A DNA stretch of 64,000 nt from Gardnerella piotii (GTDB lineage Bacteria; Actinomycetota; Actinomycetes; Actinomycetales; Bifidobacteriaceae): assembly GCF_003397585.1 (NCBI RefSeq), contig NZ_QJUV01000001.1:620001-684000 (forward strand). Reading direction: 5' to 3'. Both the position numbers and the translations under genes were made by a program. The notes below the pieces were generated by a model. It ran no database searches and was not told where the DNA came from. It worked only from the letters and a program-made list of their open reading frames with translations. Positions 1 through 8,422 of the stretch are shown here, in pieces. Positions within the stretch are counted from its first letter, which is position 1. Every line of letters starts with the position of its first letter.

Positions 1-737
1 CTGCAGATAGCTACGTTCGTGGAGCAATGAACGGTTCTGACAAGCCTAAGGATTGGGATTGGGAAGGCCTTAAAGATGCTGTGAACGCAGTTATGCCAAT
101 TATTGTTGATTGGGATCAGCTTCGCTTGCAAATTGAGCCTCTTAAGGGTCAAAAAGCTGTTGATACTTTAAGAGACACGATTGTAGATAGTGTAACAACT
201 ATTTACGCAGTGTTTGAAGAGCGAATGGGCTCCGATAGCTTGCGTCAGTTTGAGCGAAGAGTTGTTTTGGCTGTTCTTGATAGAAAGTGGCGTGAACATC
301 TTTACGAGATGGATTACTTAAAGGATGGCATTGGCTTGCGCGGTATGGGTCAGCGAGATCCTTTGGTTGAGTACCAACGCGAAGGCTTCCAAATGTACAA
401 CTCTATGATTGAGGCCATTAAGGAAGAGTCTATTCAGCTTCTGTTCCGCATGAATCTTGAGCAGATTGTTGCAGAAACAGAAAATCAAGATGATTCTTAC
501 ATTGACGAAAGCATTGAGCAAGAAGAGCAAGAAGAAGACGAGCATTCTGGAATCGTCGGTCCTGCTCCTATGAGCCATGCAGAAGGCGAAGTTCCATTAA
601 GCAAGCGTCCAAAGGCGGAGGAGTGGAAGACTCCTTGGGCCGATGGTCGTACGTTCCCTGGAACAAATAAGAACGACGAATGCCCATGCGGATCTGGCAG
701 AAAGTACAAGCTTTGCCACGGTCAAAATGAGGATTAA
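1..737 (+). CDS. secA: Protein translocase ATPase SecA, C-terminal part (5' truncated by window)
   Basis: SecA is the ATPase motor that drives preproteins through the SecYEG channel. Only the C-terminal ~245 residues are present; the frame is open to the window edge, so the ATG at 27 is an internal codon and not a start. The visible part covers the helical scaffold and wing region ([29 protein letters not shown] is the conserved block, here described by its ends VLAVLD and LRGMG) and an acidic linker rich in Glu. It ends in the SEC-C zinc motif [14 protein letters not shown], which in SecA binds zinc and contacts SecB or ribosome and lipids. A strong hairpin follows the stop. Confidence is high because the terminal motif and scaffold are diagnostic. 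Confidence 0.96.
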   Translation, partial: ADSYVRGAMNGSDKPKDWDWEGLKDAVNAVMPIIVDWDQLRLQIEPLKGQKAVDTLRDTIVDSVTTIYAVFEERMGSDSLRQFERRVVLAVLDRKWREHLYEMDYLKDGIGLRGMGQRDPLVEYQREGFQMYNSMIEAIKEESIQLLFRMNLEQIVAETENQDDSYIDESIEQEEQEEDEHSGIVGPAPMSHAEGEVPLSKRPKAEEWKTPWADGRTFPGTNKNDECPCGSGRKYKLCHGQNED

Positions 738-770
738 AGTTAACGTTTTATAAAGTAAACGTCTAATAAA

Positions 771-808
771 AATGAGGCTGGTGTTAATGCATCAGCCTCA
801 TTCTTTTC
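771..808 (+). terminator. Rho-independent terminator after secA
   Basis: A perfect 10-bp stem, AATGAGGCTG at 771-780 and CAGCCTCATT at 793-802, is followed by a T-rich run. It sits between the convergent secA and the minus-strand membrane protein gene, so it may serve both. Confidence 0.85.
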
Positions 809-825
809 TTTTTGCTCGAATACAC

Positions 826-1365
826 CTAAACTCGCGCGCCTTTTCCAAAATCGCTATAGTCTTCGCTAGAAGTATTGTCCTTTTTTCTGCTCATAAGTAG
901 GCCTGCGCCACCAATCAAAAATAGGAAAGCACTAACAGAGCCAGTGTAAATCGCAAAATATGGCACTAGAACGCTCAAAATCATGCCTAGAACGCCCAAA
1001 ACAAACACGCTCCATAAAACTACAAGGGTAATGGAAACGTTCTTAAAATGGGGGTTTGGAGCAACAAAGTCGTCTCCGTATTCGTCCATTGTTTTATCAA
1101 CATCGAGCCAGCTTGATGTTGTGTTATCTCTTGGACCAGGTTTAGTGCTAAATGCTATGTTTCTTAATGGTTCTGCAGCTTGATTAATGCGTTTTCTAAA
1201 GATTTTTGCGCTTTTAGACTTTTCTAAATCATTAAAATCTTTTTTGTGCTCGCTAACGAATTGAGACCAGTCGTCGTTAAAGTTTTGACTAAACGAATCG
1301 TCACCATTGCTGTTTTCGTTATTGTACAAACGGTTATGGGAGTTGGTATTCTTAGAAGAAGTCAT
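826..1365 (-). CDS. Small membrane protein of unknown function, two transmembrane segments
   Basis: I do not recognise a named family. The 179-residue product has a polar N-terminal half rich in Asn, Ser and Asp (residues 1-100), then two hydrophobic segments at about 110-132 and 138-157, and a short charged C-terminal tail with an RKKD patch. This fits a two-pass inner membrane protein with a long cytoplasmic N-terminus. It is convergent with secA and divergent from plsC, with 45 bp between the two starts, so a shared promoter region is likely. The ATG at 1365 is the only sensible start. Gene status is supported by length and composition; function is open. Confidence 0.75.
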   Translation of the reverse strand: MTSSKNTNSHNRLYNNENSNGDDSFSQNFNDDWSQFVSEHKKDFNDLEKSKSAKIFRKRINQAAEPLRNIAFSTKPGPRDNTTSSWLDVDKTMDEYGDDFVAPNPHFKNVSITLVVLWSVFVLGVLGMILSVLVPYFAIYTGSVSAFLFLIGGAGLLMSRKKDNTSSEDYSDFGKGARV

Positions 1366-1410
1366 GAATTATACTGTAGCAAGTCTGCTTGATAGTTTGA
1401 ATGCTATTTT

Positions 1411-2142
1411 GTGAATCTTGCTAGAATGGGGATTAGCATGTTGTATTGGTTCTTTGTAAAGGGGTTTGGATTCATTGCTCGCTTAAGGATTCATCCTACT
1501 GCTCAAGGAGTCAACAATATTCCTAAAACAGGCGGAGCGATTATTGCAGCAAATCATCTTGCTGTTATTGACGATGCGCTTTTGCCTCTTACATGCCCGC
1601 GCATGATTCATTTTATGGGAAAAGCTGAGTATTTTGAAGGCAAAGGGTTAAAGGGCCGCTTTAAAAAGTGGTGGTTTACGTCTGTTGGCGTGTTTCCAGT
1701 GGATCGTTCTGGCGGATCAAAATCGCTTGGTGCGCTGAATCATGCTAAAGAAATCCTAGAAAAAGGTCAACTTTTTGGAATTCACATTGAAGGAACAAGA
1801 AGCCCAGATGGAAAGCTATATAAGGGTCATTCTGGCGCTGCAAGATTAGCTCTAGAAACAGGAAGCCCGATTGTTCCAGTTGCGATTATTGGCACTCGCG
1901 AACTTCAAAAACATGGCCAGATTATGCCTGCAAAGGGCAATACTAAGGCGATTTACGGAAAGCCGATTGAAGTTAGCAAGATGAGTCCAGAAGAAATTAC
2001 GCACGATATTCTTCGAGATCTTACTAATAAAGTAACAAAAGCAATCCAACAAATGAGCGGTCAAGAGTACGTTGACGAATATGCGCAAACTGTTAAAAAG
2101 CGCATGCTAGAAGAGTCGCAAGCAAAAGCGAATAATCGTTAA
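1411..2142 (+). CDS. plsC: 1-acyl-sn-glycerol-3-phosphate acyltransferase (PlsC family)
   Basis: PlsC-type enzymes transfer an acyl chain to lysophosphatidic acid, giving phosphatidic acid for membrane phospholipids. The catalytic HX4D box is visible as NHLAVIDD (H49, D54 if translated from the GTG at 1411), and the substrate-binding block is EGTRSPDG near residue 130. The N-terminal hydrophobic stretch fits membrane association. Length of about 243 residues is normal. The start is uncertain: GTG 1411, ATG 1426 and ATG 1438 are all possible and none has a clear ribosome binding site. It runs convergent with the PASTA kinase, one base apart. PlsC next to a PknL-like kinase and a polyprenyl synthase is a conserved actinobacterial arrangement. 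Confidence 0.9.
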   Translation: MNLARMGISMLYWFFVKGFGFIARLRIHPTAQGVNNIPKTGGAIIAANHLAVIDDALLPLTCPRMIHFMGKAEYFEGKGLKGRFKKWWFTSVGVFPVDRSGGSKSLGALNHAKEILEKGQLFGIHIEGTRSPDGKLYKGHSGAARLALETGSPIVPVAIIGTRELQKHGQIMPAKGNTKAIYGKPIEVSKMSPEEITHDILRDLTNKVTKAIQQMSGQEYVDEYAQTVKKRMLEESQAKANNR

Positions 2143-2143
2143 G

Positions 2144-4480
2144 CTAAATAATCGTCAACGTTACTGTTGTTGGATTTCCGCTTTCGTCTAGAACTCTAAC
2201 TTGAGACCCAGGAGCTGCGGATTGGAACCTAACAGTGTGCATAAGATCGCCCAAAGGCGCAGAAATATTAACTTTTAGTCCAAGCGATTCAAGTATTCTT
2301 CTAGCTTCATTAGCGTTCTTATTGCGCACATCTGGCATTGTTATAGTCTTTGGTCCCTTAGAAACAACAACATCGAGTTTATCTCCCCAATGCATTTGCG
2401 TTCCTTTTTGCACGGACGCGCTAATAATCTTGCCTTTTTCTACTTTGTCATTAAATTCTTCGCTGTAGTTTGGAACTAATTTTGCTTCGTTAAACGCCTT
2501 ATCTGCTTCTTCTTTTGTAAGATTAACAACGTCTGGCATAGAAACAGGCATTGGCCCCTTAGAAAGAATCACAGTAATATTTTTATTGTGATTCATTTGC
2601 ATTCCAGGAGTTGGCGAAATCTCAACAACGCATCCTTTAGGAATTTCCAAAGAATAAATGTCTTCGCTTGGTTTATGCGTAATAGAAGTAAATCCTGCCT
2701 TTTTTAATGCTTTTATAGGATCTTTTCCAGCGTTGGAAGTTGGATCTATAATATCTTCTGGAATGGTTGACTTGCGTACGCCTTTTGAAACAACAATTTT
2801 AACGCGGCCATTATTTCGCTTAGAGATTTTGCTGCCACTAAAATCTGGATTAGTGAAAATAATGTTTCCTTCGGGTATGTTGTCGCTAAAGTCTTTAGAA
2901 ACGGAATAAGGAATATTAGATATTTTAAGAGTGCGCTCGTAGTCTGCCCACGGAACGTTTGTTATTTTGCATGCACTTTGGGATGCGCATTCTTGCGTGT
3001 TTGGTTTTGGTAAAGACCAATAGCTTCCAGGGCCTAAATAGTACCAGTACGCGCCAAATGCTACTGCGGCTGCTGCGATCGCTGCGCAACTTGCAGATAT
3101 AATAATAATGTTTTTACGCGTTTTTTTGCCATTGTCGTTTGCATTATTAGACTTATTTCTTTTAGCTTTTAATCGTTCACTAATAAATTGCGGTGCGCGC
3201 ATTGTAACAGTGAGCATATTGTTATCGTTAAAGTCTTCTAGAGGATTGCTATTCGTTGAAGTTGAATAGTTTGAAGAGACTTCATTAAAATCGGAGCTTT
3301 TTGTAGATAATGTAGATAATGCTTGAGTTGCGTCAATATCAGCTGTTTTATCTATGTCTGTAGTTTTATCTATGTTTGTAGTCTTATTTAGCTTTTCTGT
3401 GTTCGCAATCGTGTTACTAGCAAGCGTGTTGTTTGCCAATGCATCATTAGACGAATCAGAATCACTCAAAGTATTTTCACTCAAAGTATTGTTATTCAAG
3501 CTAGGCGGAAGCGGTATTTGAGATTTTAGATTAGAGTTTTTATCTTCAATCTTGTTTGCGATTATTGAGTCTTCAAGAGGTTGATTTTCTGCGTCTAAAT
3601 CTACTTCAAACTTATATTGCCACTCTTCTTCGCTTAAGCCAGAGCACACGCTTCTTAAAATATTAAGCGCTTTAGAAGCGTCACTTGGTCTTTTTTCCAT
3701 TTCTCGAGCAGTAATCGAACTAAGAAAATCAGCAACCGAAGAATTGATATCTTTGCAAACAGTTTTTATAGAAGGAGTGTCTTCGTGAACATGCTTAAAA
3801 ACAAGAGTTACTGGATTATCCGCGTTAAAAGGAACTCTGCCAGCAAGCATTTCCCAAGCCATCATTCCTGCGGAATATAAATCTCCTTGAGGGGTCGCAA
3901 GATTCTTCTCAATCATTTCTGGAGCAAGGTATGCGGCAGTTCCAAGAAGAAGACCCGTAGAAGAAAGAGTTGCTTGAGAAATTGCACGCGCAAGTCCAAA
4001 ATCGGTGATTTGCACGTTTCCGCGGTCGTTAATCAAAATGTTTTCTGGCTTAATATCTCTGTGTACAACGCCAGCAAGGTGTGCGGATGCAAGGCCATCT
4101 AAAGTCTGAGCTAACACGCGCAAAGTATCTTTTACACTAAAAGTACCGTATTTGTTCATCTCGTATCTAAGATTTACGCCATGAACATATTCCATAACTA
4201 AGTAGTCAAGTCCTTCAAACTCGCCAGTATCGTAAACTTGAACAATATGCGGATTTGCGATTGACGCTGCAGAAGTTGCTTCTCTGCGGAACCTTGCAAT
4301 AAATTGTTCTCGGTGGATTCCTTGAGCAAGCTGAGTATGCATGATTTTAAGCGCAACAGGGCGATTAAGACGCTCATCTTGCGCTTTATAAACAGTGGCC
4401 ATGCCACCTTCCGCTATCTTTTTAACTATGCGATAGCGATTTTCAACACACATTCCCAGTTGCGCTTGAACTTCACTCAT
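2144..4480 (-). CDS. Serine/threonine protein kinase with extracellular PASTA domains (PknB/PknL type)
   Basis: This is a membrane receptor kinase that phosphorylates cell wall and division proteins. The N-terminal kinase domain (about 1-275) shows the glycine loop AEGGMA (23-28), lysine K45 in VALKIM, the catalytic loop HRDIKPEN (140-147) and DFG (160-162). A low-complexity juxtamembrane region (about 300-450) holds near repeats of KTTDID and ends in basic residues. A single transmembrane segment lies at about 454-480. Four PASTA-like units follow, with SMPDVVN and TMPDVRN marking the last two; PASTA domains bind peptidoglycan fragments. It is 778 residues. Its neighbours plsC and a polyprenyl synthase resemble the actinobacterial pknL locus, so PknL is a better guess than PknB. 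Confidence 0.93.
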   Translation of the reverse strand: MSEVQAQLGMCVENRYRIVKKIAEGGMATVYKAQDERLNRPVALKIMHTQLAQGIHREQFIARFRREATSAASIANPHIVQVYDTGEFEGLDYLVMEYVHGVNLRYEMNKYGTFSVKDTLRVLAQTLDGLASAHLAGVVHRDIKPENILINDRGNVQITDFGLARAISQATLSSTGLLLGTAAYLAPEMIEKNLATPQGDLYSAGMMAWEMLAGRVPFNADNPVTLVFKHVHEDTPSIKTVCKDINSSVADFLSSITAREMEKRPSDASKALNILRSVCSGLSEEEWQYKFEVDLDAENQPLEDSIIANKIEDKNSNLKSQIPLPPSLNNNTLSENTLSDSDSSNDALANNTLASNTIANTEKLNKTTNIDKTTDIDKTADIDATQALSTLSTKSSDFNEVSSNYSTSTNSNPLEDFNDNNMLTVTMRAPQFISERLKAKRNKSNNANDNGKKTRKNIIIISASCAAIAAAAVAFGAYWYYLGPGSYWSLPKPNTQECASQSACKITNVPWADYERTLKISNIPYSVSKDFSDNIPEGNIIFTNPDFSGSKISKRNNGRVKIVVSKGVRKSTIPEDIIDPTSNAGKDPIKALKKAGFTSITHKPSEDIYSLEIPKGCVVEISPTPGMQMNHNKNITVILSKGPMPVSMPDVVNLTKEEADKAFNEAKLVPNYSEEFNDKVEKGKIISASVQKGTQMHWGDKLDVVVSKGPKTITMPDVRNKNANEARRILESLGLKVNISAPLGDLMHTVRFQSAAPGSQVRVLDESGNPTTVTLTII

Positions 4481-4562
4481 GTAGTAAATCCCTTATACGC
4501 GTATTAAACCCACTACTTAAAAGTGTACAGGTAATACAGTAAAGAATAGTCGCAATTTGCGC

Positions 4563-5666
4563 TTATTGCCATTCTTTAGGAATAAACATGCTAGAAATAT
4601 TGTGCAAAATGACTTTACTATGATTGCTTAGCGAACTAGTATCTATTTTTTCTTGCGATTCAACCCAAAGATTGTGAATGCGCTTTTTAGACTTACCTAT
4701 AGCGCCACTTTTACTATAAATATCAATGATTCTTTTAACGTCATCTTCGTTTCGGTTTTTAGAAGTGTATGCGTTTATTAAGAAGAGATTATCTTCGGGA
4801 GTGCAAAGTTCTAATGCGTCTGCTAGAAGAACAGCGCGTTTTCCTTCTCGAATATCTCCTCCGATTGGCTTACCTGTGTGAGCAGAATCCGAAACAATAT
4901 CTAAAAGATCGTCTGCAAGTTGGAATGCGATTCCTAAAGGATCTCCAATTTGATTTGCTAAGTTGATTGCGTAGTCTTTTTGCATTCCAGCAGCCAAAAA
5001 TCCTAGAGCAAGAGGTGCAATAGTTGTGTAGCTTGCAGTTTTCCACCTAAAAACGTTTATAGAAGATTCGGCAAGTTTTTGTGGATCATCTAAGCTCATC
5101 ATTTCGATTGAAAGGTCTAGAATTTGGCCAATTCCAACGTTTTTTTGCATATTTGCAAACTCGCATAAAACCTCATTAGGATTTTGCAAATTTTCGCACG
5201 CTTTTCTAGCTATATCGAAGCTTTGAGACGCTAGAATATCTCCGAGCATTAATCCAAGCCCAGTTCCAATATGATTGCTGTTTGTGGCTTTAGATAGAGC
5301 GCAATATGCGCTTGGTTTTCCTCGTCTTAAAGCGGATTCGTCGATTATATCGTCGTGAACAAGTGCTGCTGTTTGAAATACTTCTAGAGCGCAAGCAATG
5401 TCTAGCATTGTGTTTTTTGAGTTTTTGTAAGAATCGTCACTTTGTGTAGCTGAGTTGCTCTCTTTTGATGCGTCAAAAGCATACAGTGCTAATAAAGCTC
5501 TAAGTCGTTTTCCGCCTTCGCTAGACAAAATTGCTTGGGAAACAACGTTTTTAAGTGTTTTATTGCAATTAGAAATAAGATTTATGCAAGCTAAAGAATC
5601 AAATTGACTATAAATTAATTCGCCTATACGCGTATCGATGCATGACTTTTGCGAATCTAAACTCAT
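4563..5666 (-). CDS. Polyprenyl (geranylgeranyl/farnesyl-type) diphosphate synthase
   Basis: This enzyme condenses isopentenyl diphosphate with an allylic diphosphate to make isoprenoid chains used for lipid carriers or quinone-like compounds. Both Asp-rich motifs are visible: HDDIID (about residue 104, followed by RRGKPS) and LADDLLD (about 249). The region before the first motif fixes chain length, but I cannot assign a length from sequence alone. The product is 367 residues, typical for the family. It lies 82 bp upstream of the PASTA kinase on the same strand, so the two may be co-transcribed. Confidence in the family is high; the exact product is open. Confidence 0.92.
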   Translation of the reverse strand: MSLDSQKSCIDTRIGELIYSQFDSLACINLISNCNKTLKNVVSQAILSSEGGKRLRALLALYAFDASKESNSATQSDDSYKNSKNTMLDIACALEVFQTAALVHDDIIDESALRRGKPSAYCALSKATNSNHIGTGLGLMLGDILASQSFDIARKACENLQNPNEVLCEFANMQKNVGIGQILDLSIEMMSLDDPQKLAESSINVFRWKTASYTTIAPLALGFLAAGMQKDYAINLANQIGDPLGIAFQLADDLLDIVSDSAHTGKPIGGDIREGKRAVLLADALELCTPEDNLFLINAYTSKNRNEDDVKRIIDIYSKSGAIGKSKKRIHNLWVESQEKIDTSSLSNHSKVILHNISSMFIPKEWQ

Positions 5667-5706
5667 ATCTACGAGTTATTCACATGCCTTAGACATTATA
5701 AAAGTG

Positions 5707-5758
5707 AGTATTTTCTAGGATTTATATATGACTTTTCCAGTATTTTCTAGGATTTATA
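5707..5758. repeat. 20-bp perfect direct repeat, two copies
   Basis: AGTATTTTCTAGGATTTATA occurs at 5707-5726 and again at 5739-5758, a 32-bp period. The pair lies between the start of the polyprenyl synthase gene (minus) and the DUF4192-like gene (plus). It could be an operator pair or a local duplication. Confidence 0.8.
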
Positions 5759-5856
5759 GCCTTTAACCACATTGCTTAGTTTTTATTGCGCTATCGCTTT
5801 TGCAATGCAAAACTCTTATTTACAAAGTTAAAAGAAACAGCGAAATCAATACTGCA

Positions 5857-5925
5857 AATAGCAAATAACGAATAACAAGTAACGAATAGCAAGTAACGAA
5901 TAACAAATAACAAGCAACAAACAAA
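5857..5925. repeat. Degenerate tandem repeats of AACGAATA/AACAAGTA type
   Basis: A G-poor stretch upstream of the DUF4192-like gene is made of imperfect ~14-15 bp units such as AAGTAACGAATAAC. It ends just before the GGGGAGGA ribosome binding site of the next gene, so it forms the 5' leader of that mRNA or its promoter region. Confidence 0.75.
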
Positions 5926-5938
5926 CAGGGGAGGAATT

Positions 5939-6889
5939 ATGAAAACAATAAAAAACGAGTCTAAAGGCTGCGAAATCAGTGAGACACAATTTTTTGAAGA
6001 CAAAGATCATGAATATTCAACTTTTAAAGAGATGACGAATATTTATGCTGCAAGTATGATTTGTAACAAATCCGAAGACTATTTTGCTGTGAGTTATGCT
6101 TCTGGAAAAACAATAGAAAAAGTGGATCTTAATCATCTTCCAAAAGAGTGTATAGCAGTTTTAGACATTCCTAAAGATTATGTTAACAATCATCATGATT
6201 ACAACGATAATTGGATTGAAAATCTTAGATCTTTAGCTCCAGAATTTTTTGAAAAGTATATTGATTACATAAACAGAGATTTAGATGTTAAATGTAAGCA
6301 AGAAGTATTCTCGGCTTTTGATATTTTTGTAAATCAATCAATACGCAACTGGAATAATATGATTTGCAAAAAAGAAGGAAACATTGTAGGTTACGACCTT
6401 ATAATGCTGCCGATTGCAATGTTTGACAATATTAACGTTCGAGACACTTTGCTTGTGGCTTTACTGGACTCTAAAGAAGAGTACTACAATATCGACTCGT
6501 TGCTTACTCTAGCTTTAGAGCCTAGAACAAAAGAAATATCTAAAGATTTAAGACGTTTTCTAGAAGAAAAATTTAACGAAGATCACGAGCTTCCAGATAT
6601 TTGTAAAGCGTTAGACGTTGTAAATCTACTAAAAGCTATGGCTTGTGTTGTAGATGGAATACCAGAATTAAAAGTGCAAGTTTACGCTCTAATGTGCTAT
6701 ATAAGTTGGTGGTTTAGGCTAGGTGATGTTGAAAAATATGTTGAAATGGCGTTAGATATAGACCCTGATTGTTCAATGGTTAGAATAGTAGATAACGCAT
6801 ATAGGAATCATGTAGAGCCAGCGTGGTGTAGAAAATTCGCCACGCCGCAAGAAGAAAGTAATAAGGAATCGTCCTTAGAAGATGATTAA
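5939..6889 (+). CDS. DUF4192-like protein of unknown function
   Basis: The 316-residue soluble protein has no signal peptide or transmembrane segment. The segment around residues 250-290 (ALMCYISWWFRLGDVEKY, then ALDIDPDCSMVR) resembles the C-terminal part of actinobacterial DUF4192 proteins, which typically read like a tetratricopeptide-type helical pair. The N-terminal half is divergent and acidic. The ATG at 5939 has a good ribosome binding site (GGGGAGGA, 6 bases upstream). It sits just upstream of rpoD on the same strand, but rpoD has its own promoter. No function is known for the family, and the assignment rests on my reading of the C-terminal pattern, so it is moderate. Confidence 0.7.
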   Translation: MKTIKNESKGCEISETQFFEDKDHEYSTFKEMTNIYAASMICNKSEDYFAVSYASGKTIEKVDLNHLPKECIAVLDIPKDYVNNHHDYNDNWIENLRSLAPEFFEKYIDYINRDLDVKCKQEVFSAFDIFVNQSIRNWNNMICKKEGNIVGYDLIMLPIAMFDNINVRDTLLVALLDSKEEYYNIDSLLTLALEPRTKEISKDLRRFLEEKFNEDHELPDICKALDVVNLLKAMACVVDGIPELKVQVYALMCYISWWFRLGDVEKYVEMALDIDPDCSMVRIVDNAYRNHVEPAWCRKFATPQEESNKESSLEDD

Positions 6890-6910
6890 CTTCTTAATGA
6901 AAAGTTGCCC

Positions 6911-6939
6911 TTGCCATAACTATGCCTTTATGGTATAGT
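6911..6939 (+). promoter_or_regulatory. Predicted sigma-70-type promoter of rpoD
   Basis: TTGCCA at 6911-6916 and TATAGT at 6934-6939 are separated by 17 bp, with a TGG extension just before the -10. The gap to the TTG start at 7025 leaves a leader of about 80 nt. Confidence 0.7.
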
Positions 6940-6959
6940 AGAGTGCCTTTAGGGTATAG
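6922..6959 (+). repeat. Tandem 22-bp repeat spanning the rpoD -10 region
   Basis: TGCCTTTATGGTATAG (6922-6937) is repeated as TGCCTTTAGGGTATAG (6944-6959). The second copy duplicates the -10-like TATAG, so it may give a second initiation site or a regulator binding pair. Confidence 0.7.
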
Positions 6960-7024
6960 CAAAATTAAATACCCTATTTTGGCGGATTACTTTGTGTTAG
7001 CGGGGAATCTACAGGAGGAAAAGT

Positions 7025-8329
7025 TTGGCGAGCGAAAATAAAGCAAGTGTCGATTCCAAGACGAGCAAAGAAGAACAACAAGACTTTAAGATTGATGAAG
7101 ACGTTGATGCTCAAGACGTTGATGCTAATGTTGATGCGCCAATGGATCCAGACGAAGATCACATGGATTTAGAAGATTTTGATGAAATTCACGATGATCT
7201 TGATGTAGACGACGTAGACAACTTGGACGATGTTGACGACATTAATAATCTAGACGATATCTCTGAAGACGAAGACGGCGAAGAAACGGACGAAAACAAG
7301 TCAGAAGCTCCGCAAGTTCCTCAAGCAAAAGGCGCTTTTATTGTTCGAGATGACGACGATGACGATAATTTAACTCCTTCTGGAAACCCAAAGCGTCGAG
7401 TAATCGCTACTGGAGCTACGGCAGATCCTGTTAAAGACTACTTAAAGCAGATTGGTCGCGTTAGCCTTCTTAACGCGGAGCAGGAAGTTGATTTGTCGGA
7501 GAGAATCGAAGCTGGTTTGTATGCTCAGCATTTGCTTGACACGCAAATCGACCAAATGGAGTTTAAGCGCAAGCGCGAGCTTAAGTGGGCTGCAGCAGAT
7601 GGTAAGAAAGCTAAAGATCATCTTCTAGAAGCAAACTTGAGACTTGTTGTTTCGCTTGCTAAAAGGTACACAGGCAGGGGCATGCTTTTCCTTGATTTAA
7701 TTCAGGAAGGTAATCTTGGCTTAATTCGTGCAGTAGAAAAGTTTGATTGGAAGAAGGGCTTTAAGTTCTCAACGTATGCAACTTGGTGGATTCGCCAGGC
7801 GATTACGCGTGCTATGGCAGATCAGGCTCGTACAATTCGAGTTCCAGTGCACATGGTGGAAGTTATTAATAAGCTTTCTAGAGTTCAGCGCCAAATGCTT
7901 CAAGACTTGGGTCGCGAGCCTACGCCAGACGAGCTTGCACGCGAGCTTGATATGCCTGTAGAAAAGGTGCAAGAAGTGCAAAAGTATGGTCGTGAGCCTA
8001 TTTCTTTGCACACTCCTTTGGGCGAAGATGGCGATTCCGAGTTTGGTGATTTGATTGAAGATACCGATGCAATTGCACCATCTGATGCTGTAGCATTCTC
8101 TCTTTTGCAAGAGCAGTTCAGGCAGGTTCTTGAAACATTAGCTCCTCGGGAGGCTGGCGTTATTAAAATGCGATACGGCTTGGAAGATGGTCAGCCTAAG
8201 ACTTTGGATGATATTGGTCGCGTGTATGGCGTTACTCGCGAACGCATTCGTCAAATCGAGTCTAAAACAATGTCTAAGTTGCGTCATCCTTCTAGGTCGC
8301 AAACCTTGCGTGACTTCTTAGATCAGTGA
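7025..8329 (+). CDS. rpoD: Primary RNA polymerase sigma factor RpoD/SigA
   Basis: RpoD is the housekeeping sigma factor that directs RNA polymerase to most promoters. Conserved parts are region 1.2 ([16 protein letters not shown], about 137-152), region 2 ([14 protein letters not shown], then [13 protein letters not shown]), region 3 ([14 protein letters not shown]) and the region 4.2 helix-turn-helix ([11 protein letters not shown]) near the C-terminus. The first ~115 residues are a very acidic Asp-rich low-complexity tail, as in many actinobacterial RpoD proteins. The TTG at 7025 is chosen because AGGAGG lies 7 bases upstream. A strong promoter precedes the gene, and parE follows after a stem-loop. 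Confidence 0.96.
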
Positions 8330-8350
8330 TTTTGTAACGTTATATTGCAA

Positions 8351-8398
8351 AAGTGTCGTGTTTCTACTTTAGTTAAGATGCGACACTTATTGCTTAAT
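8351..8398 (+). terminator. Inverted repeat between rpoD and parE (weak terminator or attenuator)
   Basis: AAGTGTCG at 8351-8358 pairs with CGACACTT at 8391-8398 across a long loop. There is no clean T-run after it, so it may only attenuate read-through into parE. Confidence 0.45.
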
Positions 8399-8422
8399 AG
8401 TTAGCTTATATAAGGGGTAGAA

